This document shows positions 1 through 5,107 of a stretch of 9,218 nucleotides of DNA, piece after piece. The number at the start of each line of letters is the position of its first letter. Positions within the stretch are counted from its first letter, which is position 1. Below the pieces are notes generated by a model, which ran no database searches, was not told the DNA's origin, and saw only the letters and a program-made list of their open reading frames with translations. Where the stretch lies: the NCBI GenBank assembly GCA_013044415.1, contig JABEUO010000247.1:1-9218 (forward strand), in the 5' to 3' direction. This DNA is from Acidimicrobiaceae bacterium (GTDB lineage: Bacteria > Actinomycetota > Acidimicrobiia > Acidimicrobiales > Acidimicrobiaceae). The position numbers were made by a program, and so were the translations under genes.

Positions 1-447
1 CATCTCTTTATCCGTCCCGATGATCGACTTTGGGAAGATGACGTACTTGTTGCTTTCGATTGGATTGGGGAACTTTCGGTAGCCTTTTTTGAGTTTTTGG
101 GCCTGAAGGATGTTTTGGTCTCAAGGACCAAAGGGCAGAGCGCTGGGCTCTCCAGACTTATCTGCTTTGCCGATGTCGGTCTTTCTGAAGCAACTTGGCG
201 AGGCAAGAAGATTTCTGGGGTATCCCAGCGCCGCAGGCGCAACTATGCAAGTTTCCAGTTTCAGCTTTTGCTGGGTGACAACCAGAGCCAACTTGTCGAT
301 CTTTTGGATTTGAGTGGCTCGTTGGAATGTGCGGTTACCCCTCCGTTGAATGTGTTAGGGGTCAATGAGATGGATCAAGCCACAATTTTTGAAGTTGGAA
401 TGCTTGAAACCGCCTTGATTGAAACTTTGGTCGGACTGAAACTCTAG
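1..447 (+). CDS. Lipoate-protein ligase family protein, C-terminal part (5' end outside window)
   Basis: The reading frame is open from the first base of the window and ends at TAG 445-447, giving 148 residues of a gene that starts upstream. The stretch LFIRPDDRLWEDDV followed by LICFADVGLSEATW and GKKISGVSQRRRR matches the conserved core of biotin/lipoate A/B ligase-fold proteins. In that family the lysine in the GKKISG segment is the expected acyl-adenylate-contacting residue. Actinobacterial members typically read CFAGLGPGEV...GRKVVGISQRRTR, so the match is close. Such enzymes attach lipoate or octanoate to lipoyl domains in the cytoplasm. Ligase versus octanoyltransferase cannot be decided without the N-terminal half. 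A TTG at 97 could be read as a start but lies inside the conserved domain. The gene is separated by 629 bp from the downstream cluster and is probably functionally unrelated to it. Confidence 0.83.
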   Translation, partial: HLFIRPDDRLWEDDVLVAFDWIGELSVAFFEFLGLKDVLVSRTKGQSAGLSRLICFADVGLSEATWRGKKISGVSQRRRRNYASFQFQLLLGDNQSQLVDLLDLSGSLECAVTPPLNVLGVNEMDQATIFEVGMLETALIETLVGLKL

Positions 448-448
448 C

Positions 449-483
449 CAAAGTGCAAAGTGCAAAGTGCAAAGTGCAAAGTG
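449..483. repeat. Five perfect tandem copies of CAAAGTG
   Basis: Five exact 7-bp units run from 449 to 483, and a further C follows at 484 before the pattern breaks. The array begins two bases after the stop codon of the ligase gene. A 7-bp unit in perfect tandem is typical of a slippage-prone microsatellite. The unit contains AAAGTG, which is the core of the MraZ box described in mollicutes, but the 7-bp period is not the roughly 10-bp spacing of known MraZ sites, so a regulatory role is speculative. Confidence 0.95.
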
Positions 484-498
484 CTAGAGGTCAGCCGA

Positions 499-517
499 GG
501 CGTCTGGAGTCGACGCC
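499..517 (+). terminator. Weak candidate terminator hairpin after the ligase gene
   Basis: GGCGTC (499-504) can pair with GACGCC (512-517) across a 7-nt loop, 52 bp after the ligase stop. The stem is GC-rich but only 6 bp long and no T-tract follows, so it would be at best a non-canonical terminator. It may simply be chance structure. Confidence 0.2.
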
Positions 518-556
518 AGCGGGTTATTACCTGAAGGACTAGGCAACGGCGAAAGA

Positions 557-571
557 AAGGAGCTTCTCCTT
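557..571. other. Short hairpin AAGGAG-CTT-CTCCTT
   Basis: AAGGAG (557-562) and CTCCTT (566-571) are perfect reverse complements with a 3-nt loop. It sits immediately before the 16-bp tandem duplication. No T-tract follows, so it is not called a terminator. The function is unknown. Confidence 0.35.
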
Positions 572-603
572 AAATATCTCCAGCTAAAAATATCTCCAGC
601 TAA
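572..603. repeat. Perfect tandem duplication of a 16-bp unit
   Basis: The 16-bp unit AAATATCTCCAGCTAA at 572-587 is repeated exactly at 588-603 with no spacer. It is AT-richer than the flanking sequence. It looks like a recent duplication by slippage, since no divergence separates the copies. Confidence 0.95.
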
Positions 604-645
604 GGAGCGATTGGCCCAGGACCACGCCTAACTGGACATCATTTT

Positions 646-709
646 TGAGCCTCTTCATTTCCCACTTCAGAGGCATCAATCATTCCGACTGCTTCATACA
701 TTTGCAGTC
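646..709. other. Two adjacent stem-loops of unknown role
   Basis: The first stem pairs TGAGCCTCT (646-654) with AGAGGC-A-TCA (669-678), nine pairs with one bulged base and a 14-nt loop. The second pairs GACTGC (687-692) with GCAGTC (704-709) around an 11-nt loop. Neither is followed by a T-tract on either strand. They could be part of an untranslated RNA or chance pairings. Confidence 0.3.
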
Positions 710-766
710 TGACTATGCCTATGTCCTCGGTCAATCTACATCTGCCCAAGGTGCAAAGGCGCATTT

Positions 767-802
767 CCATGCCACCTCCACCATGCCACCTCCACCATGC
801 CA
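767..802. repeat. 14-bp tandem repeat, about 2.6 copies
   Basis: The unit CCATGCCACCTCCA occurs at 767-780 and 781-794, followed by the partial copy CCATGCCA at 795-802. All copies are identical over their shared length. The period is not a multiple of three, which argues against the overlapping 73-codon frame being a real protein. Confidence 0.95.
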
Positions 803-904
803 ACGGCTCCTTTTATGGGATTGATTTCTTCGCCCCCCGCTTGGCGGTAATTCATGCTTTTCGAACGACTCCCGTTTTAGTGCTGTGCGTGGGCAGGAAT
901 TCGA

Positions 905-928
905 TTTTGTGGTGGCGAAACCACAAAA
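905..928. promoter_or_regulatory. Perfect 9-bp inverted repeat upstream of the putative MraZ operator
   Basis: TTTTGTGGT (905-913) and ACCACAAAA (920-928) are exact reverse complements around the 6-nt centre GGCGAA. The two arms are symmetric and flanked by A and T runs, but there is no T-tract after the stem on either strand, so a terminator is unlikely. A dyad of this size 22 bp ahead of the G-rich block and about 150 bp before mraZ would fit a dimeric regulator's operator or an mRNA-leader hairpin. No known family is recognised. Confidence 0.5.
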
Positions 929-949
929 AGTCGTAAAAATTGTGGCAAG

Positions 950-984
950 GTGGGTTAAAAGGGGTTACTGTGGATGGAAGTGGG
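950..984 (+). promoter_or_regulatory. Putative MraZ operator: four G-rich pentamers at 10-bp spacing
   Basis: Pentamers GTGGG (950-954), AGGGG (960-964), GTGGA (970-974) and GTGGG (980-984) start exactly 10 bp apart. The E. coli MraZ operator is built of TGGG-type pentamers separated by 5-bp spacers upstream of mraZ, so this block has the same unit and period on the same strand. It lies 92 bp ahead of the mraZ start, which fits autoregulation of the cluster by MraZ. Two of the four units deviate from GTGGG by one base. The periodicity is seen directly, and binding by MraZ is inferred. Confidence 0.6.
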
Positions 985-986
985 GA

Positions 987-1014
987 TTGGAAGCCCTTTA
1001 CGAGTCCGTATGGA
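987..1014 (+). promoter_or_regulatory. mraZp: Low-confidence promoter candidate for mraZ
   Basis: TTGGAA (987-992; four of six matches to TTGACA) is followed after 16 bp by TATGGA (1009-1014; three of six matches to TATAAT). If used, transcription would start near 1021, leaving a leader of roughly 55 nt. It directly abuts the putative MraZ operator. The -10 element is poor, and an alternative such as TACTGT at 966-971 within the operator cannot be excluded. Confidence 0.22.
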
Positions 1015-1076
1015 GATGGACGACTTGGGTTTGCGGCAAATTAGGTGGCTGATCTTAAAGAGGCGAGTGGGCAAAG

Positions 1077-1496
1077 TTGTGGTCTAGCCAGGAGTTCGAA
1101 GCGAGGTTTTTTGGTGCTTTCGAGCACAGCCTCGACGTGAAGGGCAGGCTTACCCTTCCGGCGAAGTTCCGTGTGCATTTTATTGACCGCTGTTTCGTGG
1201 CCCAGTCTCAGTTCGGCGACCCGTGCCTAGCGGTATGGCTCCCAGAGGATTTTTTTGGGTTCGCTTCAAAGATCAATAATGACCAATGGGCGGACGACGA
1301 TACCAGGCGTTCATTGCGCTCTTGGGCCAGGGAAGCATTCGAGTGCGAAATAGACAAACTCGGCCGAATTGCACTGCCTGCAAATCTGAGGCGCTTCGCG
1401 TCGCTCAACAAGGAAGTTCTTGTACACGGGGCTGTCGGAACCGTCGAGCTTTGGGACCCAGCGACCTGGTCACGTTATAAGGATGAGGTGGGCTGA
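1077..1496 (+). CDS. mraZ: Transcriptional regulator MraZ
   Basis: The 139-residue product has the two tandem SpoVT/AbrB-like half-domains of MraZ, each with its signature: DVKGRL at residues 20-25 within SLDVKGRLTLPAKFR, and DKLGRI at 93-98 within EIDKLGRIALPANLRR. MraZ proteins form ring-shaped oligomers that bind repeated G-rich boxes in the promoter of their own cluster and usually repress it. A matching 10-bp-period block is present at 950-984. The start is TTG 1077: the frame has a TAA at 1056-1058, and no ATG or GTG precedes the conserved FFGAFEHSLD segment. A weak purine-rich SD (GAGTGGG, 1065-1071) lies 5 nt upstream. Its length matches the family (about 140-150 aa). Its TGA shares one base with the rsmH ATG, so the two are probably translationally coupled. 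Confidence 0.95.
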   Translation: MWSSQEFEARFFGAFEHSLDVKGRLTLPAKFRVHFIDRCFVAQSQFGDPCLAVWLPEDFFGFASKINNDQWADDDTRRSLRSWAREAFECEIDKLGRIALPANLRRFASLNKEVLVHGAVGTVELWDPATWSRYKDEVG

Positions 1497-2503
1497 TGGA
1501 AACTCCCAAAGATCAGCACTCAGATTTCAACGAGCAAGTCTCTTCGCCATCATTTACTCATTCCCCGGTGATGGTCGACGAGGTGCTGAGCTACGTCTCC
1601 ATTGCACCCAAGGGACTTGTGGTGGACGTCACGGTAGGTTTGGGTGGACACTCATCGGCGATATTGGAATCCATCGAAGGTAGCAAGCTGCTTGGGATGG
1701 ACCGCGACCTAAGGGCTCTCGAAATAGCCGAATCCCGTCTTAGTCAGCAATTTGCTGGACGTTACCGATTGGCGCTGGCCAGGTTTTCTGACCTAACGGC
1801 CGAGGTCAACAGGCTGGAGGGCGAAGACTTTATCGCCGATGGTCCGCGGGTTTCGGCGGTCTTTGCCGACCTTGGTGTCTCCTCAATGCAATTTGACGAC
1901 CCCGAGAGGGGATTCTCGATTAGGTCGGACGGACCTCTGGATATGAGGATGGGTCCCACGACTTCGAACCTAACCGCCGGTGAGATTGTAAATCGAGCAA
2001 GCTTCGACGAACTAGTCAGCTTATTTCAAACCCAAGACGAACCACACGCTAAGCGGATAGCGGGGTCGATTGTCAGAAGCCGCCCTATCGAGACCACTTT
2101 TCAGCTCGCAGAACTGGTGGAGAAGGCGGTACCTTTCCATTTTCGTAAGGGCCACATCCACCCGGCCACCCGGATATTTCAGGCCCTTCGAATAGAAGTC
2201 AACGACGAGGCGAACGAACTCGACTCGCTCCTTTCACAAGCATTGGACCTCGTCATGCCGGGGGGCGTGATCGTTGTCCTTTCATACCATTCAGGAGAGG
2301 ATCGGGTCGTCAAGGATCGATTTCTCGAAGCTTCAACCGGCGGGTGTAGGTGTCCAAAGGCGCTTGGCTGCGTCTGCGGAGCCATTTCTAGGGGAGCGGT
2401 ACTGACCAGGGGCGCCAAACTCCCAAAGAAGACCGAGACCGAGACGAATATTCGATCGAGGAGCGCTCGCTTGAGGGCTTTTCAGATCAGTGGAGGTGAG
2501 TGA
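1496..2503 (+). CDS. rsmH: 16S rRNA (cytosine(1402)-N(4))-methyltransferase RsmH
   Basis: RsmH (MraW) transfers a methyl group from S-adenosylmethionine to N4 of C1402 in the decoding centre of 16S rRNA. The 335-residue protein shows the expected order of motifs: HSPVMVDEV near residue 22, the SAM-binding motif DVTVGLGGHS (44-53), MDRD (68-71), DLGVSSMQFDDPERGFS (125-141), GPLDMRM (146-152), RIFQALRIEVNDE (226-238), VLSYHSGEDRVVKDRF (261-276) and RSRSARLR (320-327). A four-cysteine segment CRCPKALGCVCG (284-295) resembles that of actinobacterial homologues. The segment FQTQDEPHAKRIA stands where many homologues have a GEE motif, a modest deviation. The start ATG overlaps the mraZ stop as TGATG, preceded by GAGGTG at 1485-1490. 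The stop overlaps the next gene in the same TGATG arrangement. Confidence 0.97.
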   Translation: METPKDQHSDFNEQVSSPSFTHSPVMVDEVLSYVSIAPKGLVVDVTVGLGGHSSAILESIEGSKLLGMDRDLRALEIAESRLSQQFAGRYRLALARFSDLTAEVNRLEGEDFIADGPRVSAVFADLGVSSMQFDDPERGFSIRSDGPLDMRMGPTTSNLTAGEIVNRASFDELVSLFQTQDEPHAKRIAGSIVRSRPIETTFQLAELVEKAVPFHFRKGHIHPATRIFQALRIEVNDEANELDSLLSQALDLVMPGGVIVVLSYHSGEDRVVKDRFLEASTGGCRCPKALGCVCGAISRGAVLTRGAKLPKKTETETNIRSRSARLRAFQISGGE

Positions 2504-3030
2504 TGGCATACGCTCCTTGGAACGCCCTTAGGGAGGCGAGTTACGACCCGGAGTTCGAGAGGGCTTACCCGTCGTTCCCGCCTGCTCGGGAGGCTCCAAA
2601 AAAGCCCGACCTGAAGGTTCTAGTAACTTCAAAGAGATCCATCTCGATCCCGAGGCGAATCTTGCCAGCCCTTTTCTTGGTGCTAATCGGCGGTGGCCTC
2701 TTAGCTACCGTGTGGGCGCGTTCTGAGATGGCAACGTACCAGATGCAGTTGATAGCTACCGAACAGGCGTTGGCAACCGCCCAGAGTTCACACGAACAGC
2801 TGCTCCTCGATACTTCGAACCTCGATTCTCCGAGTCGGATAGTCGGATACGCTTCATCTAAGCTCGGCATGGTCTTCCCGGGTACTATCAAGGTTCAAGC
2901 TACATCTGGTGTGGCTCCTTCTACGAAGGTGCTCAGCCTGCCCACCCCGGTCACTGAAACCCAGCTTCCATTGCCCGCAGGCTCGGATTCGACCCAGCTC
3001 CCCCCGAGTGGTAGTGCTAGCCATGGCTGA
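2503..3030 (+). CDS. ftsL: FtsL-like cell division protein (single-pass membrane protein)
   Basis: The 175-residue protein sits between rsmH and ftsI, the invariable place of ftsL. It has a cytoplasmic N-terminus of about 50 residues ending in basic KRSISIPRR, one membrane segment (about 53-71), a short extracytoplasmic helical stretch rich in A, Q, E and L (about 74-107) fit for a coiled coil, then SPSRIVGYASSKLGMVFPG (109-127). That segment resembles the FtsL/DivIC motif in which SPxRIExxA..LGM precedes a P. A P/S/T-rich tail (about 136-175) follows. FtsL with DivIC/FtsB and FtsQ activates the FtsWI septal synthase. ATG 2503 is chosen over GTG 2500 because GGAGG (2492-2496) is 6 nt upstream of it. 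Sequence similarity within this family is low, so the name rests on topology, motif and position. Confidence 0.82.
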   Translation: MAYAPWNALREASYDPEFERAYPSFPPAREAPKKPDLKVLVTSKRSISIPRRILPALFLVLIGGGLLATVWARSEMATYQMQLIATEQALATAQSSHEQLLLDTSNLDSPSRIVGYASSKLGMVFPGTIKVQATSGVAPSTKVLSLPTPVTETQLPLPAGSDSTQLPPSGSASHG

Positions 3031-5014
3031 TGGGCGAGGTATTGCTAGGGATAAGCGACAATGGGGCCTGCCAAAAGCCCGGTTGAGTGTCTTCATAGGC
3101 GTCTTCTTGTTGGTATCGACTGTACTGACCGGAAGGCTTTACGAGATCGTGCTGAACCCATCGGTCCATTACTCGAATATGGCCCAGTCAGAGAGCTTCA
3201 CTTCATTCGCTATCCCTGCAGCCAGGGGTACAATTACCGACTCCAGCGGTAATCCACTAGCTCTGAGCGTCCCCAGAAAAAGCGTTGTCGCAGATCCTCT
3301 GCTCGTTACTGACCCTGTGGTGGAGGCCAACCTGTTAGCTGGGGATCTAGGCCTGTCAGATCTTTCGATTAGGTCTACATTGTTGCAGCCGACGCAGTTC
3401 GCATACATCGCAAGGTTGATTCCAAATAGCATCGCAGCAACGGTGCAAGGTCAGATAGATGCCGGGAAACTTAACGGGGTTTCGCTAATTACCGAGATGA
3501 AGCGCGTCTACCCGGCCGGCCCGCTCCTTTCACCCGTTATCGGTCAGACAAATGCCTTCGGATCGGGTGTTTCGGGGCTCGAATACCAGTACAACTCGAT
3601 TCTTTCTGGCCGTGCCGGTTCGGAGGCTATGAAGGTTTCGGTAGCCGGACTCGCATTACCGGACGGGGTAACCCAATACCAAGCTCCGAGGGCCGGCGAC
3701 AATATCCAGCTGACGATCGATTCGAGCCTACAATACGTAACCGAGCATGCGCTGGCGGCCCAGGTGCAGTCGACAAAGGCGATTTCTGGGACGGCCGTAG
3801 TCATGGACGTAAAGACCGGCGATATCTTGGCCATGGCCAACATAGCTGCGCCGACACCAAAGGGCCAAAGTAACCCAGCCAATGCCGCCATTCCAGTCGG
3901 GTCGCCGAGGGCCTTGCCGGAGGAGGCGGCGACAAACTTGGCGGTGACTACCGTATACGAGCCGGGTTCAGTGGCGAAACTAGCAACTTTCACGGCGGCA
4001 CTCGAGAAAAAGGTCATTACGCCTTCTACGGTTTTGACGGTCCCGGATCACATGCTCATCGACGGTTCGCTATTTCATGACGCCGAAGTTCACCCGGTTG
4101 AGCAGCTCACTCCGGGGCAGATACTTGGACAGAGTTCCAATATTGGTACTATCGAAGTAGCCAAGATGTTGGGGAAGCGTACTATCACTGCTTCAATGCA
4201 GAGATTTGGTTGGGGCCTTCCGACGGGGCTAAATTTCCCCGGAGAGTCACAGGGATTTCTCGATCCCTTGAGCAGATGGTCCGGTACAGCAATTGGATCC
4301 GTACCGATTGGGCAAGACGAAGCCTTGACGCCGTTGCAGGTTCTAGATGCCTACAATTCGGTTGCAAATGGCGGAATTATGACTTCGCCGAAGCTGGTGA
4401 AGGCGATATCTACACCCTCCGGGCGTACGATTTCTCCCAATTATCCAAAGTCCAAGAGGATCGTTTCAGCTCCAATTGCAAAGACCATGCGGAACCTCCT
4501 TGAGAATGCCGTAGGTGCCATGGGAACCGCTCCTTCCGCGGCGATCCCGGGTTACCAGGTAGCCGGCAAGACCGGCACCTCCCAAAAGCCCTATCCGAAT
4601 CGGCCCGGTTACCAACCCGGCGCATTCTGGGCCACTTTTGTGGGATTCGCCCCTGCTTCTCACCCCGTGCTGTCGGCAATTGTCATGCTCGATCAGCCGA
4701 CCCAGATCTACGGCGGAGAGGTAGCGGCACCTGTTTTCTCCCAAATCATGTCTTACGCTCTAGCCAAGTACCACGTGACGCCGAGTGGCGCCATACTATC
4801 ACCCACGCAGATAGCAGCTTTGAATGCTAAATCGGCGCTCAAAAGTGCAATTAGCTCCGCATCAAAACTTGCATCCCAGCAGTCAAAGGCACCGACTTTC
4901 GCCCTGAGCTCAGCTAGGGGTGTAAAGCAGACCGGCAATACCTCTCCAAGCACATCCCCAACTACGATCTCTATGACAAGGGCAGTTCGTCTCAAGGTTC
5001 GAAGCGGTAGGTGA
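3023..5014 (+). CDS. ftsI: Penicillin-binding protein FtsI/PBP3 (septal D,D-transpeptidase)
   Basis: This class B PBP crosslinks septal peptidoglycan and partners with FtsW. From ATG 3023 it has 663 residues: a basic cytoplasmic start, one membrane anchor (about 21-40), an N-terminal dimerisation/pedestal region opening with ARGTITDSSGNPLA, and a transpeptidase domain. The active-site motifs are S316-V-A-K319 in YEPGSVAK, S371-S-N373 in GQSSNIGT, and K516-T-G-T519 in VAGKTGTSQK. No PASTA repeats follow. Instead about 80 C-terminal residues are rich in S, A, T and K. ATG 3023 overlaps the ftsL stop by 8 nt (ATGGCTGA) and places the membrane anchor at the usual distance from the start. Two in-frame GTGs (3008, 3014) would add only a few residues, and no strong SD distinguishes them. 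Start certainty is moderate, identity high. Confidence 0.95.
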   Translation: MADGRGIARDKRQWGLPKARLSVFIGVFLLVSTVLTGRLYEIVLNPSVHYSNMAQSESFTSFAIPAARGTITDSSGNPLALSVPRKSVVADPLLVTDPVVEANLLAGDLGLSDLSIRSTLLQPTQFAYIARLIPNSIAATVQGQIDAGKLNGVSLITEMKRVYPAGPLLSPVIGQTNAFGSGVSGLEYQYNSILSGRAGSEAMKVSVAGLALPDGVTQYQAPRAGDNIQLTIDSSLQYVTEHALAAQVQSTKAISGTAVVMDVKTGDILAMANIAAPTPKGQSNPANAAIPVGSPRALPEEAATNLAVTTVYEPGSVAKLATFTAALEKKVITPSTVLTVPDHMLIDGSLFHDAEVHPVEQLTPGQILGQSSNIGTIEVAKMLGKRTITASMQRFGWGLPTGLNFPGESQGFLDPLSRWSGTAIGSVPIGQDEALTPLQVLDAYNSVANGGIMTSPKLVKAISTPSGRTISPNYPKSKRIVSAPIAKTMRNLLENAVGAMGTAPSAAIPGYQVAGKTGTSQKPYPNRPGYQPGAFWATFVGFAPASHPVLSAIVMLDQPTQIYGGEVAAPVFSQIMSYALAKYHVTPSGAILSPTQIAALNAKSALKSAISSASKLASQQSKAPTFALSSARGVKQTGNTSPSTSPTTISMTRAVRLKVRSGR

Positions 5015-5107
5015 AGCTTGATCAGCTGCACCTATCTTGTAATGGGGCCGAAAGTTAAGGCTCGATGTCGGTGGAGTAGGTTGAGGGCCAATGGCAATCG
5101 TTGGGGT
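5015..5107 (+). other. 93-bp ftsI-murE spacer with alternative murE starts and a possible mini-ORF
   Basis: This is the only sizeable gap in the cluster from mraZ onward. It stays open in the murE frame, with TTG 5018 and ATG 5042 as alternative starts. A nine-codon frame in another phase (ATG 5091 to TGA 5117, MAIVGVCI) has GAGGG at 5083-5087 and overlaps the murE ATG at 5108. TGTAAT at 5038-5043 resembles a -10 box, but the only TTGA-type -35 (TTGATC, 5018-5023) is just 14 bp away. Possible uses are an internal promoter or coupled initiation. Neither is established. Confidence 0.35.

Larger units (their letters stand above)
448..1076. other. 629-bp repeat-rich non-coding region upstream of the dcw cluster
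   Basis: No convincing gene lies between the ligase stop and mraZ. The longest frame (715-936, 73 codons) runs through a tandem repeat, has low-complexity P/H/C-rich sequence and resembles no protein I know. The region holds three unrelated short tandem repeats, small stem-loops at 499-517, 646-678 and 687-709, an inverted repeat at 905-928 and a G-rich periodic block at 950-984. The last 130 bp probably contain the promoter and operator of the cluster. The first 450 bp have no assigned role. I saw no tRNA, rRNA or recognisable riboswitch core in it by eye. Confidence 0.75.

Noticed and set aside
97..447. Complete 116-residue gene starting at TTG 97
   Set aside because: The frame is open upstream to base 1, and residues before 97 (RPDDRLWEDDV) belong to the same conserved ligase domain, so the gene is a truncated longer one.
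449..484. CRISPR-like array
   Set aside because: Units are 7 bp with no spacers, so this is a simple tandem repeat.
499..620. Possible riboswitch or structured RNA leader
   Set aside because: I could not match it to the conserved core of any riboswitch class I know. It is far from mraZ and contains a slippage duplication.
646..709. Intrinsic terminators at the two stem-loops
   Set aside because: No T-tract follows either stem on either strand, and the stems are short.
715..936. 73-codon frame in the intergenic region
   Set aside because: It spans the 14-bp tandem repeat, is P/H/C-rich in that part, extends into the inverted repeat at 905-928, lacks a convincing SD and resembles no known protein.
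2909..3022. N-terminal extension of FtsI starting at a GTG/TTG-type codon inside ftsL
   Set aside because: It would overlap ftsL by over 120 nt and add 38 residues rich in R, P and C with no family counterpart. ATG 3023 puts the membrane anchor at the expected distance.
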